The notes under the pieces were generated by a model. It saw only the letters and a program-made list of their open reading frames with translations. It did not search any database and was not told the DNA's origin. Shown here piece after piece: positions 25,639 through 35,142 of a stretch of DNA of 64,000 nucleotides (position 1 is its first letter; each line of letters opens with the position of its first letter). This stretch comes from Janthinobacterium sp. SUN073 (GTDB lineage: Bacteria > Pseudomonadota > Gammaproteobacteria > Burkholderiales > Burkholderiaceae_D): contig NZ_JAPUBT010000007.1 of assembly GCF_030397665.1 (NCBI RefSeq), positions 248,001 through 312,000 of the forward strand, given 5' to 3'. A program made the translations under genes and the position numbers.

Positions 25639-27060
25639 ATGAGCAATCTGCTTCCCTACGCCTACGCGCGCGATTTCGGCTTGCTGGCCCGGCCCGGCGC
25701 CGTCGATGGCGCCCCGGTCGAAGTGCTGGTGGCGGCATCCACGGCGCCGGCGGCCATTGCCGAAGTGTCGCGCCGTTTCGGCCAGATCCAGTTGACGGTG
25801 CTGCCGCGCGGCGAACTCGATGCGGCCATCGCCGGCGCCTACGCGGGCGGTGGCGGCGACGCCTCGCAGATGGCCGATGAATTCGACGCCGACCTCGATC
25901 TCACCAAGCTGCTGCAGGACGTGCCGGCCATCGAGGATTTGCTCGAATCGTCCGACGACGCGCCCGTCATCCGCATGATCAACGCGCTGCTCACGCAGGC
26001 GCTGCGCGAAGGCGCGTCCGATATCCACATCGAGCCGTTCGAGCAGACCTCCGTCGTGCGCTTTCGCATCGATGGCAGCCTGCGCGACGTGGTGCGCCCA
26101 CGCAAGGCCATCCACGGTTCGCTCATTTCGCGCATCAAGATCATGGCGCAGCTCGACATCGCCGAAAAGCGCTTGCCGCAGGACGGCCGCATCACCCTGC
26201 GCGTGGGAGGCAAGCCCGTCGACGTGCGCGTCTCGACCCTGCCCACCGGGCATGGCGAACGGGCCGTGTTGCGCTTGCTGGACAAGGAAGCGGGCCGCCT
26301 CGACCTGCAGCACCTGGGCATGAGCGCGCCCATGCTGAAACAGTTCGATGGCCTGATCACGCAGCCGCACGGCATCGTGCTCGTCACCGGTCCCACCGGT
26401 TCGGGCAAGACGACGACCCTGTACGCGGCGCTGTCGATGCTCAACGCCACCACCACGAACATCCTGACGGTGGAAGATCCGATCGAGTACGACCTGGCCG
26501 GCGTGGGCCAGACGCAGGTCAATCCGCGCATCGACATGACCTTTGCCAAGGCGCTGCGGGCGATTTTGCGGCAAGACCCCGACGTGATCATGATCGGCGA
26601 GATCCGCGACCTGGAAACGGCGCAGATCGCCGTACAGGCATCCTTGACGGGCCATCTGGTGCTGGCGACCCTGCACACGAATGACGCGTCGGCGGCCGTC
26701 ACGCGCTTGCTGGACATGGGCATCGAACCGTTCCTGCTGTCGTCGTCCTTGCTGGGCGTGCTGGCGCAGCGGCTGGTGCGCAAATTGTGCGGCGCGTGTA
26801 AAACCTTCGATGGACAATACTGGCAGGCAGTCGGCTGTGAGCAGTGCGGCCAGACGGGCTATCAGGGCCGCGTGGGCGTATACGAGCTGCTGCGTACGAC
26901 GGAACAGATCCGCGCGCAGATCCACAACCGCGCTTCGGAAGCGGACGTGCGCACGGTCGCCCTGCAAGACGGTATGACGAGCATGCGCGACGACGGCGAA
27001 CGCTGGCTGCGCGACGGCACCACCACGCAGGCTGAATTGCTGCGCGTGACCAAAGACTAG
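25639..27060 (+). CDS. gspE: T2SS assembly ATPase GspE
   Basis: A 473-residue cytoplasmic ATPase powering the pseudopilus. The Walker A site GPTGSGKT is at 251-258, the Walker B and Asp-box segment is QDPDVIMIGEIRD (about 312-324), and the zinc site has Cys384, Cys387, Cys400 and Cys403. The N-terminal domain binds GspL. It follows gspD by 10 bases and precedes gspF. Confidence 0.96.
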   Translation: MSNLLPYAYARDFGLLARPGAVDGAPVEVLVAASTAPAAIAEVSRRFGQIQLTVLPRGELDAAIAGAYAGGGGDASQMADEFDADLDLTKLLQDVPAIEDLLESSDDAPVIRMINALLTQALREGASDIHIEPFEQTSVVRFRIDGSLRDVVRPRKAIHGSLISRIKIMAQLDIAEKRLPQDGRITLRVGGKPVDVRVSTLPTGHGERAVLRLLDKEAGRLDLQHLGMSAPMLKQFDGLITQPHGIVLVTGPTGSGKTTTLYAALSMLNATTTNILTVEDPIEYDLAGVGQTQVNPRIDMTFAKALRAILRQDPDVIMIGEIRDLETAQIAVQASLTGHLVLATLHTNDASAAVTRLLDMGIEPFLLSSSLLGVLAQRLVRKLCGACKTFDGQYWQAVGCEQCGQTGYQGRVGVYELLRTTEQIRAQIHNRASEADVRTVALQDGMTSMRDDGERWLRDGTTTQAELLRVTKD

Positions 27061-27070
27061 GCCCGCCACC

Positions 27071-28291
27071 ATGCCCGCATTCCGTTATGAAGCCGTCGAC
27101 GCCCAGGGCGCCACCCGCAAGGGCGTGCTCAATGCCGACAGTCCCCGTTCCGCGCGCGCCGAACTGCGCGTGCAAGGCCTGGTGCCGCTGGCCGTCGAAC
27201 CGATCGCGGCACAAGTCGACGCCGCCGGTGTCACCAAGCGGCGCGGCTTCGGCGAGCGCCTGTCGAGCACCGAGCTGGCCCTGTTTACGCGCCAGCTGGC
27301 CAGTCTGCTGGAAGCGGGCCTGCCGCTGGAGCAGGCGTTTTCCGCGCTGCTGGAACAGGCCGAGCGGCCGTATCTGCGCGACCTGATCGCCTCGATCCGC
27401 TCGGAAGTGATCGGCGGCGCCGCGTTTTCCGACGTGCTGGCGCGCCATCCGCGCGATTTCGCGGAAATCTACCGGGCGCTGGTGGCGTCCGGCGAGCAGA
27501 TTGGCCATTTGTCGCGCGTGCTGTCGCGCCTGGCCGACTACATCGAGCGGCGCAATGCGCTGGTGCAGAAGGTCAAGCTGGCCTTTACCTATCCGGCCAT
27601 CGTCACGGTGGTGGCGTTCTCCATCGTGATCTTCCTGCTTACCTACGTGGTGCCGCAGATCGTTTCCGTGTTTGCCAATACCAAGCAGAAGCTGCCCATG
27701 CTGACGGTGATCATGCTGGCGCTGTCGGACTTCGTGCGCCACTATGGCATCGTGGTGGGCATCGTCCTGATTGGCGCCTGGTTCGCCTGGCGCCGCGCGC
27801 TGCAGCAGCCGGCCTTGAAGCGGCGCTGGCATACCTGGCTGCTGACGGCGCCCTTGTACGGCAAGTTCGAGCGCAGCCTGAATACGGCGCGTTTCGCCAG
27901 CACCCTGGCCATCACCACGGGCTCCGGCGTGCCGATCCTGCGTGCGCTCGACACCAGCCGCGATACCTTGACCAATGTGGCGATGCAGGAATTGGTGGCC
28001 GAGGCCAGCGGCGCCGTGCGCGAGGGCGTCAGCCTGGCGCGCGCGCTGTCGGCGCAAAAGCATTTTCCGCCCATGCTGATCCACATGATACGCGCGGGCG
28101 AAATCACGGGCGAGCTGCCGGCCATGCTGGAACGCGCCGCCAGCGCGCAGGAGCAGGACCTGGAACGCCGCACCCTGACCATCGCGGGCCTGCTGGAACC
28201 GGCCCTGATCCTGGCCATGGGCGTGGTGGTGCTGCTGATCGTGCTGGCCGTGCTGATGCCGATTATCGAAATCAATCAGCTCGTCAGATAA
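27071..28291 (+). CDS. gspF: T2SS inner-membrane platform protein GspF
   Basis: A 406-residue polytopic platform protein. Two GspF domains (about 70-190 and 275-395) each have LARQLASLLEAGLPLEQA- or TARFASTLAITTGSGVPIL-type motifs, with three membrane helices (about 170, 220 and 380). It couples GspE motion to pseudopilus growth. Confidence 0.96.
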   Translation: MPAFRYEAVDAQGATRKGVLNADSPRSARAELRVQGLVPLAVEPIAAQVDAAGVTKRRGFGERLSSTELALFTRQLASLLEAGLPLEQAFSALLEQAERPYLRDLIASIRSEVIGGAAFSDVLARHPRDFAEIYRALVASGEQIGHLSRVLSRLADYIERRNALVQKVKLAFTYPAIVTVVAFSIVIFLLTYVVPQIVSVFANTKQKLPMLTVIMLALSDFVRHYGIVVGIVLIGAWFAWRRALQQPALKRRWHTWLLTAPLYGKFERSLNTARFASTLAITTGSGVPILRALDTSRDTLTNVAMQELVAEASGAVREGVSLARALSAQKHFPPMLIHMIRAGEITGELPAMLERAASAQEQDLERRTLTIAGLLEPALILAMGVVVLLIVLAVLMPIIEINQLVR

Positions 28292-28307
28292 GAAACTCAA
28301 GGAAGCC

Positions 28308-28862
28308 ATGAAGCGTTTGCCTCAATTTACAAGTTTGCTCGCCGTCGTGGCGCTGTCCGTGTCGCTGGCCTACTGGGCCATGCAGCTGTTCAAGGCGCCG
28401 CAGCGCCCCATCAATCCACCCGCCGTGCCGGTGGTGCAGGATGCCAGCGTGGAGGCGGGCGCTTCGCTGTTCGGCGGCCAGGTCAGCGTGGCCACGGCCA
28501 GCAACTACCAGCTCAAGGGCGTGGTCGCGGCCGGCAATGGCCGTGGCAGCGTGGCCATCATCGCCACCGACGGCAAGCCGTCCGTGGCCCTGCCCGAGGG
28601 CGCCGAGGTGGTGCCCGGCGTGACGGTGCTGGAAGTGCATGCGCGCCATGTGCTGCTGCGCGATGGCGGCGTGAGCAAGCGCATCGACCTGGTGGCCGAC
28701 GACAAGGCGCTGGCCTTGCCGGCGCAGGTGTCTGCCAGCCCGGCACCGGCGTCGGCAACGAATCTGGTGCCGCCGCCGTTGCCGATGGAGCAGCAGCGTC
28801 CGGCAACCATGATGCCGGCGCCGCCGCAGGTGAGCCCCACCAGCACGCCGCCGTCGAATTGA
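28308..28862 (+). CDS. gspC: T2SS inner-membrane component GspC, short form
   Basis: A 184-residue protein with an N-terminal membrane anchor (about 8-27) and an HR domain (about 55-125: LFGGQV..YQLKGVVAAGNGRGSVAII..) that in GspC contacts the GspD N0 domain. There is no PDZ or coiled-coil domain after it, only a Pro/Ala/Thr-rich tail. The family normally has about 270 residues; the short form is known in some Burkholderiales. It is the last gene of the operon, next to gspF. Confidence 0.85.
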   Translation: MKRLPQFTSLLAVVALSVSLAYWAMQLFKAPQRPINPPAVPVVQDASVEAGASLFGGQVSVATASNYQLKGVVAAGNGRGSVAIIATDGKPSVALPEGAEVVPGVTVLEVHARHVLLRDGGVSKRIDLVADDKALALPAQVSASPAPASATNLVPPPLPMEQQRPATMMPAPPQVSPTSTPPSN

Positions 28863-28932
28863 GCTGATTTTCGGAATCACCCCATTACCACCATGCTGAT
28901 GGCGCCGTGCCGCCATCGCGACAGGAGTCCTC

Positions 28933-31194
28933 ATGTTTTCGATCCGTGCCGTCCTGGCAGCAGGCTGCGTGGCGGCGCTGTGCGCCTTGCCGCAAGCCGG
29001 TGCCGCCGCTGACGTTCCCGCCGCCACCGTTGCCTCCGCTCCCGCCCTGGCCGCTCCTGCGCCCGTGGCGGCGCGCCCGCGCATCGCGCTGGTGCTGTCG
29101 GGCGGCGGTGCGCGCGGTCTCGCGCATATCGGTGTATTGAAAGTGCTGCAGGAGCTGCATGTGCCGATCGACATGGTGGTCGGCACCAGCATGGGTGGCG
29201 TGGTGGGCGGTGCGTATGCGGCCGGCGCTTCCGTGGCGGACCTGGAAAAGATGGCGCGCGAGACCAATTGGGCACGCGTGGTGGCCGACCGGCCGCCGCG
29301 CGACGAACTGGCGTTCCGCCGCCGTGAGGAAGATTTATTGCTGCCGTCGCGCATCGAGTTTGGCATCAGCCGCAACGGCATTTCCACGCCGCCGGCCGCG
29401 GCCAGCAATGCGGCGCTGGAAATGGCGCTGAACCGGCTGCTGCCGGCCGGCATGCGCGACCGCCCCGCCAGCCAGCTGCCGCTGCCCTTCCGCTCGGTGG
29501 CGTCCGACCTGGTCAATGGCGAGCTGGTGGAGCTGGTCGACACGCCGCTGTTCCTGTCGATGCGCGCCTCGCTGGCCGTGCCTGGCGTGTTTGCCCCCGT
29601 GCGCGTGAATAATCGCCTGGTCGTGGACGGGGGGCTGGTGCGCAACCTGCCCGTCGACATGGCGCGCGCCATGGGTGCCGACATCATCATCGCCGTCAAC
29701 GTGGGCACGCCGCTGGCGCCGGAAAAAGACCTGGGCAGCGCCATCGGCGTGGCGCAGCAGATGCTGCAGATTCTCACGGAGCAGAACGTGCAGCGCTCGC
29801 TCAAGGAATTGCGTCCGCAGGATATCCTGGTGGCGCCGGATCTGACGGGCGTCAGTTTCCTCGACTTCGAAAACTATGCGCGCGCCATGCGCGCCGGCGA
29901 ACAGGCGGCGCAGGCGCTGGCCGCCCGCCTGGCGCCGCTGGCCCTGCCGCCGGAACAGTATGCGGCGCGCGAGCAGCTGCGCCTGGCGGCGCCGGCCTTG
30001 CTGGACGTGGCCTTGCCCCTCACGCGCCTGGCCGTGGAGAGTGAAGGCGACATCAATCCGCGCATCTTGCAGGCGCAATCGGGCCTGGTGGAAGGGCAGG
30101 CCGTCAGCCAGGAAGATGTGCTCAAGGCGGCGGCCAAGCTGTATGGCCGCGGCGACGTGGCGCGCGTGGAGACGGACGTGGTCGATGCCGGTGACCAGCG
30201 CACGGTCACCATCAAGGCGGTCGAAGCCCCATGGGCCAGCAACCGCCTGCGCGTAGGCCTGGAGCTGTCCAGCGATTTCAGAGACAGCAACAGCTTCGCC
30301 CTGAAGCTGCTGCACGTGCGTTCGAACCTGAACAGCTGGGGCGGCGAGTTGCGCAGCATGGCGCAGATCGGCAATGCGCGCGGCTATGGCGTGCAGTTCT
30401 GGCAGCCGCTGGGCGCAGGCAACCCTTGGTATATCGCACCGCAACTGCAGTACACCTCGTCGGCGATGGATGTCTTCGACCAGGGCCGACGCGGCGCGCG
30501 CGTGGCGTATAGCGGCCAGACGGCGGCGCTGGTGCTGGGACGCGAGTTCGGTACCTGGGGCGATTTGCAGTTCGGTGTCACGCGCACGGAGATCAAGAGC
30601 AAGCTGGCGATACCGGCCGATCCCACGCAGCCCGAGTCGCGTGGGCTGGGCACCACCCAGTTTGTCCAGTTCCGCGTCGATACACTCGATTCGCCGGGCT
30701 TCCCCACGCGCGGCGCGCTGCTCGACGCTACCTGGACGCGCGCCTCGACCACGGGTTCGGGCGAAGCGCCGCTGGGCCGCTCTTCGCTGACGGCATTGAA
30801 GGCGTTCGGTTACGGCAACTGGGCCGGCCACGTGTATGGCGAATGGGCGCGCGCGCAGCGCGGCGAGGCGCCGCTCAGCCTGGGCGGCTTCCTGCGCCTG
30901 TCCGGCACGGATTTTCAATCGGTGAGCGGGCGCAGCATCGCCCTGGCGCGCGTGGTGATGGCGCGCCGCATCGCTTCCCTGCCCAGTACCCTGGGCGGCG
31001 CCGTGCGGGCCGGCTTTTCGCTGGAAATGGGCGGTGGCTTCGACCAGAACGAGCGCTGGAAAGCCAGCAAGTTCACGCAGGCCAGCAGCGCCTTCATCTC
31101 CGTCGATACGCGTTTCGGCCCCGTGTACGTGGCCTCGGGCGCATCGAAGGGCGGCGAGAGCACCTTTTATCTGTTCCTGGGGCCCGTTTGGTAG
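28933..31194 (+). CDS. Patatin-like phospholipase with C-terminal beta-barrel (PlpD-like, type Vd)
   Basis: A 753-residue secreted lipase fused to an outer-membrane barrel. A signal peptide (about 1-25) is followed by a patatin domain with GGGARG (57-62), the nucleophile Ser86 in GTSMGG and Asp232 in VDGGLVRN. A POTRA-like segment (about 350-430) and a 16-strand-type barrel follow (about 440-753, ending FLGPVW). This layout matches PlpD of Pseudomonas, in which the barrel places the patatin part outside. An AGGAG ribosome site precedes the ATG. Its 3' end overlaps the convergent regulator gene by 28 bases. Confidence 0.9.
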   Translation: MFSIRAVLAAGCVAALCALPQAGAAADVPAATVASAPALAAPAPVAARPRIALVLSGGGARGLAHIGVLKVLQELHVPIDMVVGTSMGGVVGGAYAAGASVADLEKMARETNWARVVADRPPRDELAFRRREEDLLLPSRIEFGISRNGISTPPAAASNAALEMALNRLLPAGMRDRPASQLPLPFRSVASDLVNGELVELVDTPLFLSMRASLAVPGVFAPVRVNNRLVVDGGLVRNLPVDMARAMGADIIIAVNVGTPLAPEKDLGSAIGVAQQMLQILTEQNVQRSLKELRPQDILVAPDLTGVSFLDFENYARAMRAGEQAAQALAARLAPLALPPEQYAAREQLRLAAPALLDVALPLTRLAVESEGDINPRILQAQSGLVEGQAVSQEDVLKAAAKLYGRGDVARVETDVVDAGDQRTVTIKAVEAPWASNRLRVGLELSSDFRDSNSFALKLLHVRSNLNSWGGELRSMAQIGNARGYGVQFWQPLGAGNPWYIAPQLQYTSSAMDVFDQGRRGARVAYSGQTAALVLGREFGTWGDLQFGVTRTEIKSKLAIPADPTQPESRGLGTTQFVQFRVDTLDSPGFPTRGALLDATWTRASTTGSGEAPLGRSSLTALKAFGYGNWAGHVYGEWARAQRGEAPLSLGGFLRLSGTDFQSVSGRSIALARVVMARRIASLPSTLGGAVRAGFSLEMGGGFDQNERWKASKFTQASSAFISVDTRFGPVYVASGASKGGESTFYLFLGPVW

Positions 31195-31940
31195 CTGGCG
31201 GGGGCCGCGCTGCGGCGCAGGGCCGTGAAGGCGGCAAATTCCCATGAGCGAAATCCCAGCAGCAGGGTAAAGCCGTCGCGCTCGGCGGGCGCGAGGCGGC
31301 GGTCGTTCTGGTGCAGCCGCGCCAGTTCCTCGGCCAGCTGGCGGATCTTTTGCACCAGCTCCTGCGCGCTCGACAGCGACAGGCGCGCCGGAATGCACAT
31401 CAGGGTTTCGCCGGCGCCGTCAAAATGCCCGCTGAAATAATCGGCCACCACGTGTTCGCGGAAGTACTGCTGCACCGGGCCGTCGGCCAGCCAGTGGAAG
31501 GCGTTCGAGACGCGCAGGCTGTAGCGGTTCAGCGGCTTGAGTTCGATCAAGCCCAGGCGGTCCAGCTCGGCCAGGCAGCCGATGCATTCGGCCTGCGTCA
31601 GCGCATACGTTTCCACCACCTGCTCCAGGCTCCAGTGGCCCAGGCAGCAGATCGCCACCAGCAGCAGGCGCGGATGCGCCACCAGCGACTTTTCCTGCAC
31701 CAGCGTGAGCGTGTCGGCATGCGGCGTGATGTCGGCCGCGCCGCGCAGCACGTCTTCCATGGCGATGCCCGAGGCCTTGCAGATCAGGGCCAGGCGCGAC
31801 AGCGACATGTCGTGCTGGCCAAACATGCGCTTGACGCTCGATTCGCTCATGGCGATGCGCTCGGCCAATACCTTGTACGTGATGCCGGCGGCACGCAATT
31901 GGGTGCGCAGCACGCGCAAAACCAGTTCAGGTGAACTCAC
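31167..31940 (-). CDS. Helix-turn-helix transcriptional regulator, 257 aa
   Basis: The N-terminal HTH is XRE-like (about 10-65: LRAAGITYKVLAERIAMSESSVKRMF). A longer helical domain follows with a winged-helix-like stretch (HWSLEQVVETYALTQAECIGCLAELDRLGLIEL). The family is not named with confidence. It lies between the patatin gene (convergent, overlapping) and an outer-membrane protein gene (divergent), and may control either. Confidence 0.8.
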   Translation of the reverse strand: MSSPELVLRVLRTQLRAAGITYKVLAERIAMSESSVKRMFGQHDMSLSRLALICKASGIAMEDVLRGAADITPHADTLTLVQEKSLVAHPRLLLVAICCLGHWSLEQVVETYALTQAECIGCLAELDRLGLIELKPLNRYSLRVSNAFHWLADGPVQQYFREHVVADYFSGHFDGAGETLMCIPARLSLSSAQELVQKIRQLAEELARLHQNDRRLAPAERDGFTLLLGFRSWEFAAFTALRRSAAPASYQTGPRNR

Positions 31941-32109
31941 GAGATATCCTTTTTTTACAAGTTTGGTGGCGGATGACGGTACCGAATGTAGCCCTTAATG
32001 ACACTTTGCACAAGGTGATAGTACTTTTCGGCAAAAGCGATGACACTCCCGCTTGTGGCTCGCGCAGCGCGCTACAACCAGGCAATCCATCCACTTGTAG
32101 AGGTTATCC

Positions 32110-32724
32110 ATGTTCCCATCTTTCCGTTTTCCCGCAGCGCTGCTGGCGCTGGCCACCATCGCCCCCCTGCATGCCGCCGCTGCCGAGCCTGCATCGGGTC
32201 CCGTCTACGCGGGCGCCAGCTATGGCTTTCGCGCCAATAGCGGCCTCGATTGCCTGCCAGGACAAGCCGATTGCGACAAAAGCAGCAAGCGCAATGGCAA
32301 GGCCTACCTGGGTTACAGTTTCGACGCGCTGCCGTTTCAGGGCGGCGTGGCCCTGCCTTCGGTTGAACTGGTGGGGTACACAGGCGGCGAGGTCAAGTCC
32401 GGCTTCGACACGGGCGCCGGCAAGGTTGCCGGTCGCGGCAAATTCTCCGGCCTCGGCGTGCAGGGCGTGCTCGGCTACCAGTTCGATGCCTTCACCCTGA
32501 GCGGGCGCGCCGGCGTGGCGTACACGCAGGGCAAGGTCGACTATCTGGGCGGCGGTTCGGACAAGAAGAACAAGGCCGGCCTGACCTACGGCATCGGCAC
32601 GGCATATGCGCTGAACCAGAACTGGTCGCTGCACCTCGACTGGGATCGCGTGCCGGTCAAGTACAACGACAAGCAAACGAGCAAGGTCGACATGTTTTCG
32701 CTGGGCGCGTCCTACCGCTTCTAA
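32110..32724 (+). CDS. Outer-membrane beta-barrel protein (OmpA/OmpW-like)
   Basis: A 204-residue protein with a signal peptide (about 1-25, ending AAA), an eight-strand-type barrel pattern (YAGASYGF at the start, then alternating strands such as GVLGYQFDAFTLSGRAGVAY) and a C-terminal aromatic F (SLGASYRF) recognised by the BAM complex. One surface loop has a Cys pair (GLDCLPGQADCD) that could form a disulfide. GAGGTT precedes the ATG. Function is unknown. Confidence 0.85.
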   Translation: MFPSFRFPAALLALATIAPLHAAAAEPASGPVYAGASYGFRANSGLDCLPGQADCDKSSKRNGKAYLGYSFDALPFQGGVALPSVELVGYTGGEVKSGFDTGAGKVAGRGKFSGLGVQGVLGYQFDAFTLSGRAGVAYTQGKVDYLGGGSDKKNKAGLTYGIGTAYALNQNWSLHLDWDRVPVKYNDKQTSKVDMFSLGASYRF

Positions 32725-32754
32725 GGGGGACGTTCAGCAGACGATGGCCTGATG

Positions 32755-32780
32755 GCGGACGCCCCGATGGGGGTGTCCGC
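32755..32780. terminator. Convergent hairpin after the barrel gene
   Basis: An 11-pair stem (32755-32765 with 32770-32780, one G-T pair) and a GATG loop lie between the convergent barrel gene and the small ORF. A short T-rich stretch (TTATTTAT) follows after eight bases on the plus strand. It is a plausible bidirectional terminator. Confidence 0.5.
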
Positions 32781-32787
32781 AGGCGGC

Positions 32788-32982
32788 TTATTTATCCGTT
32801 TCCACCTTCAGCAGCAATTTCGCCAGCAGGCGTTTTTCCTGCTGGCGCTGGCCTGAGACGGTTTTCACGTGCGCGCCAGCGGCGCGCTGCAAGGCGGCGG
32901 TGGCGACGGGGTTGCGCGGTTTTTGCGAGGGTTCGACGCGGAACTGCATTTTCTGCCGCGTCGCCAATGCCTTGTTTGCCAT
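32788..32982 (-). CDS. Small hypothetical protein, 64 aa
   Basis: A basic 64-residue protein (MANKALATRQKMQFRV...) with no membrane segment. It is rich in Lys, Arg and Gln and ends in a helix (KRLLAKLLLKVETDK). A strong GGAGGGGA ribosome site lies just upstream, overlapping the hslU stop region, and suggests real translation as the last gene of the hslVU operon. Function is unknown. Confidence 0.6.
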   Translation of the reverse strand: MANKALATRQKMQFRVEPSQKPRNPVATAALQRAAGAHVKTVSGQRQQEKRLLAKLLLKVETDK

Positions 32983-33000
32983 CGGTTTTCCCCTCCCTGA

Positions 33001-34359
33001 TTACAGCACGTAGCGCGACAGGTCTTCGTTGACCGACAGCGCTTCCAGGCGTTCGTTGACATACGCGGCATCGATCACCAGCAGGTTTTCCGTGCTGCTG
33101 CTGCCTTCGCTGGCCGTAAATGACACTTCTTCCAGCAGTTTTTCCATCACCGTGTGCAGACGGCGCGCGCCGATGTTTTCCGTGCGCTCGTTGACTGCAT
33201 AGGCGATTTCCGCCAGGCGCGTGATGCCTTCCGGGGCGAATTTCAAGGTCAGGTTTTCCGTCGCCAGCAAGGCTTCGTACTGCATCGTCAGGCAGGCGTC
33301 GGTGCTCGTCAAAATGCGTTCGAAGTCGGAGATCGACAGCGATTCCAGTTCCACGCGGATGGGGAAACGCCCCTGCAGTTCCGGGATCAGGTCCGACGGC
33401 TTAGCCAGGTGGAAGGCGCCCGAGGCGATGAACAGGATGTGGTCCGTGCGGATCATGCCGTACTTGGTGTTGACGGTGGTGCCCTCGACCAGCGGCAGCA
33501 GGTCGCGCTGCACGCCCGCGCGCGAGACGTCGGCGCCGCCGGACTCCGAACGCGAGGCGATCTTGTCGATCTCATCGAGGAAGACGATGCCGTTCTGCTC
33601 GACGTTCTGGATGGCCTTCTGTTTCAGTTCATCCTCGTTGACCAGCTTGGCCGCTTCTTCCTCGACCAGCAGTTTCAATGCTTCGCGGATCTTGACCTTG
33701 CGCGCCTTCTTGCGCTGCCCGCCCACGCCCGAGAACATGGATTTGATCTGCTCCGTCATTTCTTCCATGCCGGGTGGCGCCATGATTTCCATCTGCGGGC
33801 CTGCCTCGGCCAGCTCGATCTCGATTTCCTTGTCATCGAGCTCGCCCTGGCGCAAGCGCTTGCGGAATGTCTGGCGCGTGGTGTCGCCGCTGCCGCTGTC
33901 CACGGCCGCGGCCGTATTCGGCGTGAAGCCGAAGTCGCGTGCGGGCGGCACGAGGATGTCGATGACGCGGTCTTCGGCCGCATCTTCGGCGCGTGCGCGC
34001 ACTTTCTTCATTTCCAGCGCGCGCGTCTGCTTGATGCCGATGTCGATCAGGTCGCGGATAATGGTGTCGACGTCGCGGCCTACATAACCCACTTCGGTGA
34101 ACTTGGTCGCTTCGATTTTAATAAACGGCGCCTCGGCCAGCTTGGCCAGGCGGCGCGCGATTTCCGTCTTGCCGACGCCCGTGGGGCCGATCATGAGGAT
34201 GTTCTTGGGCGTGATTTCATGGCGCAGGGGCTCGGCCACCTGCTGGCGGCGCCAGCGGTTGCGCAGGGCGATGGCGACGGCGCGCTTGGCCTTGGCCTGG
34301 CCCACCACGTGCTTGTCGAGTTCGGTGACGATTTCCGCCGGGGTCATGTTCATGATCAT
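33001..34359 (-). CDS. hslU: ATP-dependent protease ATPase subunit HslU
   Basis: A 452-residue AAA+ unfoldase feeding HslV. It has [16 protein letters not shown] at the start, Walker [10 protein letters not shown], the I-domain (about 110-240), Walker [10 protein letters not shown], and the C-terminal sensor part ending LSRYVL, the residues that dock into HslV. The start ATG at 34359 was chosen; ATGs at 34353 and 34347 are close alternatives. It follows hslV by 35 bases. Confidence 0.97.
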   Translation of the reverse strand: MIMNMTPAEIVTELDKHVVGQAKAKRAVAIALRNRWRRQQVAEPLRHEITPKNILMIGPTGVGKTEIARRLAKLAEAPFIKIEATKFTEVGYVGRDVDTIIRDLIDIGIKQTRALEMKKVRARAEDAAEDRVIDILVPPARDFGFTPNTAAAVDSGSGDTTRQTFRKRLRQGELDDKEIEIELAEAGPQMEIMAPPGMEEMTEQIKSMFSGVGGQRKKARKVKIREALKLLVEEEAAKLVNEDELKQKAIQNVEQNGIVFLDEIDKIASRSESGGADVSRAGVQRDLLPLVEGTTVNTKYGMIRTDHILFIASGAFHLAKPSDLIPELQGRFPIRVELESLSISDFERILTSTDACLTMQYEALLATENLTLKFAPEGITRLAEIAYAVNERTENIGARRLHTVMEKLLEEVSFTASEGSSSTENLLVIDAAYVNERLEALSVNEDLSRYVL

Positions 34360-34394
34360 AGTTGGCTTTCTATTCTTTGCTCGGGGGCTTGGAC

Positions 34395-34931
34395 TCAGTC
34401 CAAGGTCTCGATGATGTGCGACATATTGGTATAAATGCACAGCTCGGCGGCGATGGTCAGCGATTTCTTGACCACTTCGGCCGGCGACAAGTCCGTGTTT
34501 TCCTGCAGCGCCTTGGCGGCGGACTGGGCATAGGTGCCACCCGAGCCGATGGCGCCGATGCCGTCTTCCGGTTCCAGCACGTCGCCATTGCCCGTGATGA
34601 CCAGGGTCGACTCGCTGTCGGCCACCAGCAGCATCGCTTCCAGGCGGCGCAGCACGCGGTCGGTGCGCCAGTCCTTGGCCAGTTCGACGGAGGCGCGCAG
34701 CAAATTGCCCTGGTGCTTTTCCAGCTTGCCCTCAAAACGGTCGAGCAGGGTGAAGGCGTCGGCGGTGCCGCCGGCAAAGCCGACCAGGACTTTGCCCTGA
34801 TACAACTTACGCACTTTGCGGGCCGTGCCCTTCATGACGATGTTGCCGAGCGTGACCTGGCCGTCGCCGCCCAGGGCGACTTGCTTGCCGCGCCGTACGC
34901 AGAGGATGGTGGTGCCGTGAAATTGTTCCAT
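34395..34931 (-). CDS. hslV: ATP-dependent protease peptidase subunit HslV
   Basis: A 178-residue threonine protease of the proteasome type. The catalytic Thr is Thr7 in [10 protein letters not shown], after a five- or six-residue propeptide MEQFHG, as in other betaproteobacteria. Further motifs are [21 protein letters not shown] and the [11 protein letters not shown] stretch. It forms the HslVU stress protease with the next gene. Confidence 0.97.
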   Translation of the reverse strand: MEQFHGTTILCVRRGKQVALGGDGQVTLGNIVMKGTARKVRKLYQGKVLVGFAGGTADAFTLLDRFEGKLEKHQGNLLRASVELAKDWRTDRVLRRLEAMLLVADSESTLVITGNGDVLEPEDGIGAIGSGGTYAQSAAKALQENTDLSPAEVVKKSLTIAAELCIYTNMSHIIETLD

Positions 34932-35058
34932 AGTGACCTCAAAAGATTCGTGCCGATGCGTGCAAGGTCATGCGGTTGCGCGCCCATGGCTCAAAAGTGG
35001 GGATGGAAAAGGCAATTGCAAGCAGCAGTGCTTGCTTCAGTGTAGTCGGCGCTGGACG

Positions 35059-35096
35059 AAAAAAAAGCACGCAACGCAGGTTGTGTGCTTTTTTTG
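35059..35096 (-). terminator. Rho-independent terminator after dksA
   Basis: A 9-pair stem (35067-35075 with 35080-35088, one G-T pair) and a GCAG loop are flanked by seven A:T pairs that extend the stem and give T-runs on both strands. It lies just beyond the 3' end of dksA and upstream of hslV. It could terminate in either direction. Confidence 0.8.
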
Positions 35097-35142
35097 CTGC
35101 CGCCACGCAGCCGCCGGGGCGGCGACGCAAGGAGAAGGGCGA

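Noticed and set aside
23163..25646. 827-codon minus-strand open frame opposite gspD
   Set aside because: Shadow of gspD; no conserved pattern and no start signal.
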